From positions 606,001-670,000 of the forward strand of contig JAODUP010000147.1 of assembly GCA_025642065.1 (NCBI GenBank): a stretch of 64,000 bases of DNA. Reading direction: 5' to 3'. Every line of letters begins with the position of its first letter. Positions within the stretch are counted from its first letter, which is position 1. Origin of the DNA: Paralvinella palmiformis (Eukaryota > Annelida > Polychaeta > Terebellida > Alvinellidae). A program made the translations under genes and the position numbers. A model generated the notes under the pieces. The model was given only the letters and a program-made list of their open reading frames with translations, was not told where the DNA came from and did no database searches. Shown one piece after another: positions 15,201 to 29,500 of this stretch.

Positions 15201-18059
15201 CTGTGTGTGTGTGTGTGTGTGATTCTACTTTCACAGATTTATATATAGTATCAGTCTGTATAATTATTTCCTATAGTTCTACTCGGGGCTGCATTCAAAC
15301 TTGGGCTGAACAAAGATGGAGAGAACCGGACTGGTGTGAGCTACCACAGTGTAAATCTGTTATTGATCCAGAACTTGTAGATCTCGGAACATTCCTGTAT
15401 GAAGATAATCCGGAACTGGTTAAATTCAGGTGAGATTGTACTGAAAACACCTTTTTAAATGGAACAAGTTGCTGTGACAATAATGCTAACTTTAGGCATT
15501 TAATACTATTTTTGGCCTTTAAATATTTTTAATGTTGAAAATGGTCTTGGATGTTTCCATTCGTATTGCTTTGCCTACAACTGTACATATATGCATATAT
15601 TCCAACATACGTGGGTCACTCATGATGATACAATATCTGCAATTAATTTTATTTTACCAGGGGTACTGATATTTCTAACCAACTAATGACAGAATGGTAC
15701 AAGTACAGAGCATGTCAGATAGAACATCTGTGTAGACTCGTTGATCTTGCTGTCTCACTGATTACTATAGCCAGGAAGGAGAAACATATTCCAGTAGGTT
15801 ACGTTACATGTTCAACACTAATCTACTTATCTGTTTACATGAACTAGAAATATTTTAATTACTTTAAGACTAGATTAATAAGTATATAACTGTATCTTGA
15901 AGCATGATTGTATATAATGGTCTACTTTAAAGTTATTGCACCATAACATTTTCATACATTAGGGTGCCTCTGTGGTCTAGTTGGTAGTGCGTTGGACCAC
16001 AGATCACTACCACCTGAGTTCGAATCTCGGTGTGGGCATATCCTTAAGGTTGTTTCATCTTTGACTTCACTTCATTACCTCTTTGGAGGTCACTCGGCCC
16101 ATTTAGCCTACCATGTACACAAAAGTGGCCATAAAACATCAATCATCATCATCTTCATACTTTAGATGTGTGTTTCAGCACAAATTTCTGCAAATAAATA
16201 ATTGTGTAATAGCGTGCCTGGATAATGTAATTCTTGCAAGATAACAAGGATGCCTATTACAACAGATGTTAATTACTTTGCAGTATATATTATCATTGTG
16301 TATTTATAAAGGTATTCTTTAATATGGGAGTCCATTAATACTCCTCCAGAAAACAGTTTTTTGTTAATATATTTCATTACAAAAATGTATGTTAGTGTAC
16401 AACATTAAAATAATTATGAATAACTTTATTCTGTCTCTACCAGACATGGGGTCAATTCCATTTTTGTCAATTCCAATTCCACTCAATTCCATTTGGCCAA
16501 TTCCACATCAAATTTATCAATTCCAATTCAATTCCAAGTCTTTCAGTTCCAATTCCATTTTTTACTGACTCTTTTTACCTATTACTTTTTACCATGAGTA
16601 GGTACTCCGAGTACCTACTCCAAGTATCTACTTGGAATATAAACTACTAGGAGTAGGCATTGCAAGTAGGATTGTCATGGAAGAAATATTTTTGAATTAA
16701 AAAATTAAATGATAAACTAATTTGTGGATTTAATTCCAATTCAAAATTTATCAATTCCAATTCCATTTTGTTTTTAAATAATCAATTCCAGAATGGGAAT
16801 TGACCATCAATTCCCATTCCGGAATTGAGTGTCATGGTCCCCATGTCTGGTCTCTATTTTTATTAATACGTTTTATTAAGAATCGTTTTGTTAAATGCAC
16901 GGTTAACACTTATCTGTAACTGTAAGTGGAAATTTGTTATAACTAATGCTTTCAGGGATTGGATGATCTTTACGATGACCTTCTTACCATGGATACCCTT
17001 GTTTATGAGTGTTTGGTAGATGAGAGTCTAACATTTCAGCATCTGTTAGATATGCCAGATATAGACAGACTGAGGTTGATGATGTCCAGGGTATGTATGG
17101 TATTTATATAGAATGATCATCCATAACAGCGAAGGTTTAAAGTGCTTCAGTTTGGCGTGTGTTCTGTATCTAAAACAGTTCATTTTCAACACAGCTGATA
17201 TTCTTCTAAAATTAAATCTTAATAAAAGAAATATTATATATTTGGCATCACCACATTGTGTTAAATCCCTAAAGATACCGGCATTATAGATTGGTGCATC
17301 TTCGATTACCTCTAATGGGTCAGTAAAAAAATCTAAGGGTTATTTTTGACAAATGTATTAACATATATGAACATCTCACATCAGTATGCTGAGCTGCCTA
17401 CTACCATCATAGGAACATCCACTGTTTAAAAAACATTCTTCGCACAAGAAGCACTTGTTACTGTAGTCCATTCCTTTGTTACATCTCGTATAGACTATTG
17501 TAACTCCATGTTATATGGCATATCTAATTATAACATTAATCGCCTTCATCAATTTCAGAATAGTGCAGCTCACATTGTAACAAATACTAGAAAATATGAT
17601 CATATCACCCCAATTCTTCAAAAACTACATTGGCTACCTGTTAGACAGCGTATCTATCTCAAGATTTTATTAGTAACTTATAAATCTATCAATGATATGG
17701 TACCTGAATACTTGTGTGACAGGTGTCCATTAGAAAGTCAGCTCGAAAACTCGACTCATCCAATCAAATACTATTGCAGGTGCCAGTATCTCGCCTCAAG
17801 TGATATGGTGGTTGTGCGTTTAGTGTTGCAGCCCTCCCACTTTGTGAAATAGGTTACTGGCAGATATCAGAAATGTGTTGTCTCTTGAAAATTTTTAATC
17901 CATTCTAAGAACACACCTGTTCAAAGTCGCTTTCACAGATAAATATTAATTATCATTTAAATCTCTTATAGAGTTTTTACAGACATACCTAGGGTATTAT
18001 TATATTACATATTATTTGTACAGTGCCTTTGAATGACTCCTGCTAGTAATGGCACTTTA

Positions 18060-18097
<38 letters not shown>

Positions 18098-19992
18098 ATA
18101 ATAAGGTCTGAAAAGTCTCAATTCTATTTCCACTTTAATAAGTGTATGTCGTAGTATGAATGAATAGTAGGTTAAAGTTTAATGTTAAAATGTAAGGCTT
18201 ATGAAGGTTACATCAATTTGTTTAAAGTTTCTCACATTATGGTTATATTCCGTACCTGGAATAAGCTGTAATATTTACAAGATAATCTGAGTATACACTG
18301 ATAACATTCATATGTAGACTGTCACTACGGTACTCTACACCATCCTAAACAGCTTTTCTTTATGATATCGTGAACAACAGTGATAAATGGAAATCATAAA
18401 TTAAGTAAATCTGACTACAAAAATACAGCGACTTGGAAGGAGGGAAAAAACTATGTTTTGGGAGAAGCTGTCAAACTATAAAAGTTTAAGCTTCATACAT
18501 CCTGTTTTTCATATTAATTCAACCACACTTACTTCCTTAAGTTATATATAGAGATATCTGTTTTATATTGTGTACATTAATGTTCATGAGAATGTGTTTC
18601 AAGAAAATATTTAGCTTTAACTTTCATTTTGATGCATTGTTTTGTAAATATCTCACTCTATTTAGAATTCATTCAAGTATCACCACTAATATATTTACTT
18701 TATTGAAGCTGTGCAAGGTATATTATGAACTGTTACGTCATCATGGTTCTACTTCTGCAGAGTTCCAGAGAGATGTTTGCCAAGAACATAAAGCGTTGGC
18801 TTGTGCCGTTCCTACAGAGATGTGAGAGAAGGAAGCCAGGAAGCTTCCTATCATTAATACGAGAGTACCTCGTCTCAATGGCTAAGGAAGACCTAGCATT
18901 ATGCGTTACTGTATTTCAGTGCTGTCGTATGGATGTAAGTGTAACACAAGTCGTGTAACTGTGATGATTTAACAAATTAATAAATCATGATATTACTTGA
19001 TATTTTGCTTCTATTTATATAAAATGCCGCCCTCTCCATTTGACTTTATCTTGGGTTGTGTCCGTGCTCGCATATGTAAAATGTGGATTATTCATTCTCT
19101 GAAAAATAAATATAGAAGTTAATTAATAATTATTATTAATTAACTTCTATATTTATTTTCCCGACAATGAATAATTCACAGAATAATTCTCTACTACATT
19201 ATAATATAATGTAGTAGAGAATTATTCTTTACGTCTATTTTTATTTCTCACAGCAGCCTAATCCTATTATAACTGATGAAGCTGCTATTCTTTCCATGGC
19301 ATTAGACTGTATCTATGCTTGTGAAAGGTTGGTTAACAGTAAATATTATATTGCTTATTTGAACATTATGGTTAAATACTTGAAAATACTTGTACCCTTC
19401 TACGGAAGTCTACTGTGTGTGTGTGATCACAAGCAAATGCATGCATGCAGACACATACAAATGCACACACACACAAATATATACACACACAGGCCTGTCA
19501 CACATAAAGTATAATACTCAGATATAACAGCATTATACTATTCTCATTTTCAGCAATGATCAGTTGGCTAATGTGTACAGTATCTTAGGAAGTCTGCCTC
19601 AAGCATCACCCAATGAAGGAAGTGACAAGTTAGCAACATTATACCAGTTGATTGAACAACTGAAGCTTCATCTCAGGTAAATGATAACTTATTCAGAAAT
19701 ACAGGCCTTAAACAAATGTGAACGGTTCACTTTACCTGTCATGTATAGATTGGAGTTTCTAAATTAATGGGTTTAAATTTTATCAAGTTTAGTTTCACTT
19801 ATTGTTCAATTTCTCAGCTTTACAATTTCTAGAAATTACTCTCCATACAATAGGTATTTTTGCTATTTAATCTTGCCTGTTGTTGTTACAAAGCATTTAA
19901 TAATTTTGTCACCTGTTCTTTTACAATAATTTTCCTTTATCCATCAAAAGAACTCTGAACTAACATTGTGTGTGTGTGTGTGTGCGTGCGTG

Positions 19993-20033
<41 letters not shown>

Positions 20034-20848
20034 TACAACACCTGTATTACGATCACCATTGGGACTAGTGATTTGTGGCCATAAGCTTCATTGAAAAGCT
20101 TGTTATTGAAATTTGAGCCATGCTGGAATAAATATTAGGTCTAGCACATGTTATAATCAAATTTTATTCACGGAAACATAATAAAAATAACAATAATATT
20201 ATGCAAATACATCGCATTGTGATAGATGTGTACAAATTTGTAACATTATTGAACTATTTTTACCATCACTATTTTTCAACAGGTCTACTTTTTGTTTAAG
20301 TGAAAGTTCATTTCGTTTTTTTGTAGCCATTTTCAAAGATTTAGTATTTGTGATTGTATTGCATGTCCATTAAATATCTAAAATGATATGATTCCATTTC
20401 ATAAATTGTGGTAGCATTTATACAGAAAGTGAGCAGCAATTTTGGGTTTCAAGCATGTAATTAAACAACAGTCAATGAACACAAACAGTGTGGCATGGTG
20501 AGGCACACTGATAATCAAAAGCAACTTATCTAATTCAACAGTTTGCTTGTTTTCCCTATGTCTCTTTGAAACTAATTATCATCACGTGTAAATTGCTGCG
20601 GTCAGGTAAAATTGAGATTGGGCGCAGACGGTCAGTTTTATATGCTGATTGGCGGTTATTGAGGGCCTCGATTGGCATTTGGGACTTCAAGTGTTGGCCG
20701 TAGTATGCATTAGAGGCATGGCAGTCATTAGTAACATAATTAGCATTGCGTTAAATCTGGTCACATTATAGGCTGATGTTTGGGACCATAGAATCTGGCC
20801 ATATTATAGGCCCTGACTGTTTTTCAGGCTCGCCACAAGGTGTTGTAC

Positions 20849-20891
<43 letters not shown>

Positions 20892-21703
20892 TCTAATGGT
20901 ATTAAAATTGTTTGGTTTAAGTTACTTTGTAATAAATAGAGAATTATCATAAATATTAAAACCTATCAGTCGGGGTTACTACAGGTCGCTTCAAACTATT
21001 AAGAACTAATCAGAAGGTATTTAAAAAATACAATGTATGCATTTACTATTTTTATAGTGCTGCCAAGATTCTAGAGAAGAATGATTTACCACAGACCATA
21101 AGTTATATCAGAGACAGCCAGGTGAGTGTCCTATTTCCCTCGTGATTCATGAAAATCCTTATCAGCTCAAACAAAGATCATGTATTTTCAGTTGTATCCC
21201 AAAGTGCCTAATCAATACATATTTTCAACCCCTTCGAATTTACTGGGTACATTTTAGCACTGCCATTCAGGTCTGTTAATAGTGTCTAGAATTCATCACC
21301 AGAAGGGAAATGCTTAACCAACAGATGAATAGGTGATCTAGTGTAATAGTTCGAATGATCTGCCGGATCTCGATGTAACCATAGACTATCAAATAAGTAA
21401 AGTCACTTATTGCCATCTTGAATATCTTACATTTGGAGGTCAATTAGTGTCTGTCTCTCTTGAAACAAGTCTACACCATTTTATATGTTTGTTGTTTTAG
21501 TGTTTATATCACATACAGCGAGCTAAATTTAGTTAAATGGTAAATTGATCTTTTTAGAATAATGAAGACGAAGCTAAAGTATTATTTACGAAGATGACAA
21601 GGATAGCAGGAAGAAGGTTAGTTAGATGTTGTTAGTTTTGTGTATTGATAGGGTTTGTATCAAAATAGTATTCTACTGTGGTGTCAGCTTGTTTTCATGT
21701 GTA

Positions 21704-21741
<38 letters not shown>

Positions 21742-23477
21742 GAATTAATAACTTTTATATATTTATGCTATAGAGATCCAAGACTAACAGAGAAACAGTG
21801 GAAAGGTTTACTGACAGATCTACTTGTACTGAGGGAAAAGGTTTATAATTGCGTGGAGTCAGCTGTTTGCTATCAGGTAATATATATTTTTTTAAATAAT
21901 GTGTTTTGCAATACTTGTTGTACCATTACTGTAAAAAGTCGAAGCACGAAAATAATTTCAGATCTGCCTGTTTGAATAATTATCAGCAGAAAAAATTATT
22001 TTCTTATTTTTCAATCACATGATCATACCAGGATACATATTCACCAAATGGAGCCGATAGCGTGTTATTTGCCATCAAGGACTGCACATCATTTCAGGTG
22101 GATAATAATAGATCGGGGCAGTATCTGTTTGGATAGATACTCTCGACCTTTTGATCTGTTCAAAAGAAAATATCTAAATGTGAATTGGCAATTACTGAGT
22201 GTGTACTGCCTTACCACACTTAAATCTGAATATAATTTATATGAAAATCACCTATTTCACGAGGACACAGCACCATCCATTTTTGATGATGATGATCATC
22301 ATGATAATGGTCATCATCATTTTGCAGAATTCACTGCAAAGCCATGGTATTAACATGCCAAAAGATTGCCTCTTTCTCTATTTGAAGTTTGTGATTAATT
22401 GAACTCATTTTTAGGAAAGCTTGATTTCATATTTAATATTCAATAAATTCAAATCGTGCCCCTATACTAGTAAATTTATCAACGTATAGTTACTAAGTTA
22501 TAAACCAATTATAACCAGACACAACAAACAACATATTAGTTAACCTGGGTGCACAATAGCACTATTTAACTACCATAGTTCCTTGACAATTTACATAACT
22601 ACAACTTGACCCAAATACTAGAAGATGATTGATGTTTTACAGCCACCCCAAATACTAGAAAATGCTGAATCTATTGCGGTGTTAGTTGACTAGGTCTTGG
22701 GGCTTCCTTAATTTGTGTTTTCATTTCATATTATTCCTGACTCAGACCTGTTTCCACCCAGCACACATCTCAACTCCCAAGGGAGCATACAACGCATGCT
22801 GCCATTATAGGCGCAAAGTGTTACTCAAACACACAGCCATCATGTCCTGTCAGGTACTCATTCTTATGGATGAGTGAACCGTTCGCCTATGAGTCCTATG
22901 CTCTAACTAACTGCGCTATCACGCTTTCCTACTTTCAGATCTTTGTTGAGAGTCTTCTGTGTTCTAGTGACATGAAAAATATTCTGTTGGCCGGAGAAAT
23001 GATGGAAAGAAATGCAGTTGAGGGCCAGGAACCTGATTATAACATACCTAACTCAGACATTGGTCTGGTCACTGAGAAGGTCCAATACAAGATAGCCATA
23101 CAGCTAGTACTGCAGGCTGCTAGGGAATACTTCGATTCCTCCACTAATCTCACAGATGTCTCTATGGATTTAGCCAGGTATGTACACCTAGTTTACCAGA
23201 TTTTTGTGCGTCCCAAATTCGTACACAGTTTTTTACTGTAAAAAAAACTATTTTTTACATCACATTGTAAAAATCTGTTAATAACTGTAAAAAACTGTAA
23301 AATACTGTAACAAACCATAAAATACTGTAAAAATGTAAAATCTCATATTACTAATTGTTGTGGGCTTTTAAACTAGCCTTTTTTATTATTTTAAAATTGT
23401 TAGTGGTACAAAACAAAAAGAAGGGTTCAGTGAATGACTAAGTGCATGGCTAGTACCTGGAATTCTTTAATGGAGAC

Positions 23478-23509
<32 letters not shown>

Positions 23510-26500
23510 GTAGTTAAATTTTACATAGAACATTTAAAAGTGACAAAGAATAATCTTTTGCCACTTTATGTTGTAATGTTTTACACAAACAGCACCTTTA
23601 AATCTACATGTAGACAATTCCATATAATGCTAGCAGTAAACCGTAATATTTATATTACCAATGATTTAAGCCACACCATGTTTGTAGCATCCTGGCACAT
23701 TTACATGTTGATGTGTTTTTGGTGCTTTCTTATGTGCATGATTAATGTAGACATACTCATATAAAATTGGTGCAATGTTTCAAACTATAAGAAAAAACTT
23801 GAAGAAAACACTAACTTAAATCAGAAGACGAAACATATGGCTGATTTACAGATCTATAGTTATGACTCACAGATGTTATTATTACCCAGAAATTTGTCCT
23901 CGTGTTTTATTAACATTTTCCACGCCATGACAGAATGTTTTTATTTTAAGAAGGGAGGCAAAATAGCCTAATCTACAGCTAGCAAACAATATCTTTCTTT
24001 TTAAAGATGTTTTCAAGCGGACAACTTAAAAGAAACAGCTGATTTTATTCAGCAGTTTTTCATTTGGTAATTTTCCAAATTCAGCTCAATCACAGAACAT
24101 ACCGGTATATCAGACTTGTGGATTTACGATAAAAAAAGATTTTTTGGAGATAAGCACATTCTTATATGTGGATATGACCCAAATTAAATATAAATTAGTT
24201 GATTTACTGGGACCTAGAGACTGTCTAGCTTAGCATTATAAAACCCCACCTCAGTGTTAGCAAACTGTAAAACAATTATTAATGAAGCGTCAGCAGTTTT
24301 CGTGTTAAGGGTAACTAATTCCTATTACAAGATGTGCATTCATAATGGGTACTATACTGGCACCAGTAATGTTTATGTTTGTTTAGAATGGCTAGAATGT
24401 GTACGAGTGAACGGTATGGAATTTCTTGGTCCAGTTTAGCAACAATGTGTTTTAACAGTTCTTAAGTTGATAATAATTTTCAATTCACATGTTAGACACT
24501 GTACCAGTAACCACAGTAAACAATTCAAGTGTATGGAGGTCAACACAACCATGGCAACTGAATCAAACCAAAATGATTGTCAGATTTATATTTAATTAAT
24601 TTATCTCATTAAGTGACCACTCCATGTGAAAAATAAATATTTGGGCTTATTTTTCCATGCTGTGAAACAGTATACAAAATTACACCAATATTGAAATGAT
24701 TTTGATTCTGAATAATGGATGACATCATATGGTGTATGAAATGTTTTTTAAATACAGAGCTCAATATCACGGAACTTAAAGTTCAGAGTTGTGTGATAGG
24801 CTAGTGAGTTTTGGTGATGACTCATCTAGCAACCTTTTTGGTCAGTTTAGTCAAGTGGAGAAGCATATTTTTTCCTTCCTTGTGGTTAGAATGTTTGCTT
24901 GAAAGTATGTTTAACATTCACTGGTGGCTGAACACAATATCAGGTGATATGTTAAACATGACAAATGCCAGTAATTAACAGAAATAATTTGTTTTCGCCT
25001 CTAATGTGTCCCTATTAAGTGTTAATAGGCCATTGTTATATTTCCAGGGCTTGTCTTAACCTCATCAATGATAACCCATCATCCATATTAGAGGAAATAG
25101 ATCTTATAGACGCTCTTGCTCTTCTGGATGGCTTTGATGTGAACATTCTTCCATTACAAGGTTCGTAGTACACGAAGTTACCAGTACCTAGTTCAGTTGC
25201 AGATATTCTGATGAAATATTTTCTTCCTGACAGTTAGATCTGTAAAACATATATTGATTTTTTGGTCATTTTCTGGAACAGAAGTTTGGAAATTTTGTGG
25301 ATAAGTTCTTCCTCAATGAACAACTTTTCACCTTTCTTAACCTTTTTAATTCCTCATTTACTCATTTTTAAGTTCTATACACACACCGTTAACTTGTGTG
25401 TGAACTTACGTTATTTGGAGTACAGTAGAGTAATAGATAAGTAGAGTGCTATACAAAGTTTGTATACTAAGTCAGTCAATTTATTGTAATTATTAAACTT
25501 TGTGTTTTGTAACAGTAAGAATGTGTAAAGATAGACTGCAGTTAATAGAACAAGCTTTAGATGCCAGATCATATACATACAAGAACTCACAGAGAGTAAG
25601 TAGAAGACCCGTTCCACAATAACAATGGGATTTCAATCTGATTTAATCAATTAATTAAAGCACAGACTGTGTTCGGTGTCTTGTGTGTGCTGTTATGGTA
25701 CTTCGTTAAATCTAAGTTTGAACCTGCGTCATCCTTTGTTGAAGGATAGTTTTCAACAACCACATAGCAGTGTTACATTCTGTTTGTTTTCAAGAAGCTA
25801 GATCTCCAATACAGTATGCAACTATTTTTACTGATAGCTCAATTCTATCTACCCGATCTCATTTAGCTACTAAAACTGGGTAGACTTCTCCGTCTACCCG
25901 GTACTACTGACGTGGAGAGGGATGGACAAGTGCTCCAACTTGTGGCTAAGATGGCATTAAAGGTAGTTTTGTCAATGTGAAGATATTCTCCAATGTTGTG
26001 AAGACAATAAGATTGTAATATAAATGAAAGATGTTATGACATATTACTACAGTTCTGTTTGATGGATTTGTGTGTCATTAAGAATGGTTATTTTGTAGGT
26101 AGACGCATCACACTCATAAGGCCTATTTGTATTTGCTATTTTACACACATACAAAACAATATTTATTTTTTCATCACCGTAACAAGATTATGTAATATAT
26201 TTATTTTCAGATGAAGGACACATCTGTATGCCACGAGACATGTCAGAGACTGATGGAGTTGGGTTACCCAAATATATGGACAGAATGTAAAACCCTGGCT
26301 CAGAAAGATGAATTCTGTAACATACCAGCCAAGTGAGTGCTCCTAACACCTACATCAAATAACCTATACTGGTACAAAGTACACATCGGTATCTCTTATC
26401 AAATATCTATTTGAAAAATGAATAATTATTAATAAATATAACATAAAACTGAGATCCACATACCAGTGGCATTTAAATACACTCAGATTGATTGGTGAGC

Positions 26501-29500
26501 TCTCATAATACTTTGTACAAAAAGAGACTGTGTTTTAATGATCTTTCAAGACATGTAAATTAAGTATTCAGCAGGTTCTTTATATTAAATTTTTGTATGT
26601 GTCTGTTTGAATGAATATTTAGAGATAGAACTTCTTAACTTTTTGTTATTTTTGTCATTAAAGAATTTACTCTAAATATTGTCTCCTGTTTAATCTCTTT
26701 CAGGATGGAGCTGCTCTCCTATGCCCTCACTCACTGTACTCCTGATATGATAGAACCAATACTGAGGGCTAAATGTCTTCTAGAGACACAGGTATGTACC
26801 GTATATAATGCTGATACAAGTTATATTGTGTTACACACATAAGCTAGAAGTATGCTGGATCAATAAGTGTAGTGACGGACCTGAAACTGAGAGGTTCCCA
26901 GTTTGAATCCAATGAATTCACTGTAAACTTATTTGTGCTTGTTATGTGAGTTGGATGTTTGATCAGTAAGGTATACTTTTGTAGTTCGTTTCTTTAAATA
27001 TAGCAACATATCTTATTATGCGTCCCATTAAGCTGATGATGCAATATGTATGTACTGTTTAGTATATCATTATTATTGTGAAATAATGACAATGATGAGA
27101 CAAGAGCACACTTATGCTTGTCATATGCTACTTTTTAGATGCAAAAATATATCTTTGGTCATATTTTAATACCACTGTTTCACAAATAACAGATGCAGCT
27201 GGATTTTTATTTAATAAAACTGTGATTGATTAGTTACATTTGAGGTTACATACAATGGTTTTGTTCACTGAAGTGTTGTCATTACATTATTGTTGTTGTT
27301 GTTATTATTGTTGTTGTTCTTGTTAGATCTTTCTCAGGAGAACTACTTACAATTTTGAGGAAGGATTTCATTCAGTGAAGTTGTCACTAAATTAATACTG
27401 TTGATATCTTTGCAGGTTATGTATGAGCATGTACACAATAAGATGGCTGATAGAGAGAGTGTCAGTCCAGTGGAGAATCCCTTCTCTGCTAGAGGCGCTA
27501 TACAACAGACTAAGGAGATACTATCCAGCACGAACAAAGCTACGAGAAAGGTAGGCTGATTTGATGAGGGAGGGGACAGCTTAAACATGGACAGAAAGAT
27601 ATTGTTATGCAGAGGGATGAGATGGCTGAAATACAATGTGCGGGGCGGGCGAAATTCTAAGCAGACACAGACAGCTAAATCAGGCTACAAATAGTCTGGG
27701 ATACCCTGATCGATAGATAGACAACCAAACTCTGTATGTTTGTCTGTTTCTGTGTATGTGGATATTTGAACGGAGTGGAAAAGAAAGACACAAACAGAGA
27801 GACTGATGGAGAAACTGAAATGGATGCACAGACACAAACAGATAGACTGGTTCGGATGATCCAGTTTCTGATTCATGTTTATCATTTCTGTAAGGTGTTG
27901 TCCAATGTCAGTAATAAGTCCTGGTGGCGGAAAACGCTGAAGAGTCTGAAACCAATGCATCCGATAAGATACGTCAGTCAAACGGACGACTTGAATGAAG
28001 ACTTCAGTCATCAGGGTGTTCATCCATTCTATGGATCGGTCATTGATAATTGTTATATTAACAGGGTAAGTATTGCAAAAGTTCAGATAATGCGTAATGT
28101 ATAATTAAACATTGGTAGAGTATAAGTTTACTATACATTTGTAAAATATTAGCATTTCTGATTACATCATCTTATGAAACAAAACAAAAAGTAACTTTTC
28201 ATAAATGGTTTTGCTCTAATGCTTATGGTTTTAGAATCTCTTAATTTATAGTTTGAAAATTTAAAGACAGATGCATTAAATAAAGGTGGCATAATTATCA
28301 GGTTTTCATACAGAAGATGGCACCTATCAGGCATGGGGTCAATTCCATTTTTCAATTCCAATTCCACTCAATTCCATTTTGTCAATTCTAATTCCACTCA
28401 ATTCCATTTGGTCAATTCCACATCAAATTTATCAATTCCAATTCCAAATTTATCAATTCCAACTCTTTTTACCTACTACCCTTTACCATGCTTAGGTACT
28501 AATCTGAGTACCTACTTGGAATACATACTCTGAGTAGTTTATATTCCAAGTAGGATTGTCATGGAAGAAATATTTCTGAATTAAAAAATTAAATGGTAAA
28601 TTATTTTGTGGATTTAATTTTTTTGTTGGAAACTTCAATCCCAATTCCAAATTTATCAGTTCCATTTTTTTTAAATAATAAATTCCAATTCCGGAATTGG
28701 AATTGGCCATCAATTCCGGAATGGAATTGACCCCATGTCTGATACCCATAACTTTTTTGGTTTGCTTTGCAATATATAGGATTGTGATGGGTAAACAGTA
28801 TAATAACCTTTTTATTAGTGGAGTCTAGAAGATAATCTGTCATTTGTCAGAAGAAAGTCCAATGCATTCATTACAATCCTGATAACTGGCTATGTAATGT
28901 TATACTGATAACATATATCTGCATATAAATGGAAAACCTCAAGTAATTCCATTTAAATGCCATACAGCATAAAGCAAACATTTTGTGAGAGTTTGGGTTG
29001 GTTATACCAGATGAGTATTTTAGTGTTTTTAATAATTTCATTGACACTATCAGGATTTCTGCCAGAGAGTAAAATGAGTAAAAATGCCTACCCAAAAAGA
29101 TATTTGGGTAGTGGTGCTTACCTTAAAAAAAATTGGGATAACTGTATCCCTTGAAATGATGCTTCAGGGGACATGAGAGAACTCACAATCTATCATCTGC
29201 CACTCAAGAATATAAAACAGGAAGAAAAAAAGCAATGATTATTATTGATTGATATATTTGTAAGTTCCTTGGCTATTAGTTATCAGTAAGTTGGACCTAT
29301 CATCATAGACCTAATTTGTCTCCTCAAAACTGAAGCTGACCAACGTAATAGATCATGCAATTTACCATATATAAATTGCCATGGTTTTGGCTATAGTGCA
29401 GCGGCTGTGGCTGGCAGGCAGATATTTTTCCGACTTCACTTACTCTTACTATAAAATGTGTTTGTTTTCGTAAATAAAAATCACCCCATCAGGCCATTAC

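Noticed and set aside
27736..28104. Single 122-codon gene
   Set aside because: Only 27895-28065 is NBAS exon 38; the rest is intron read-through on both sides.
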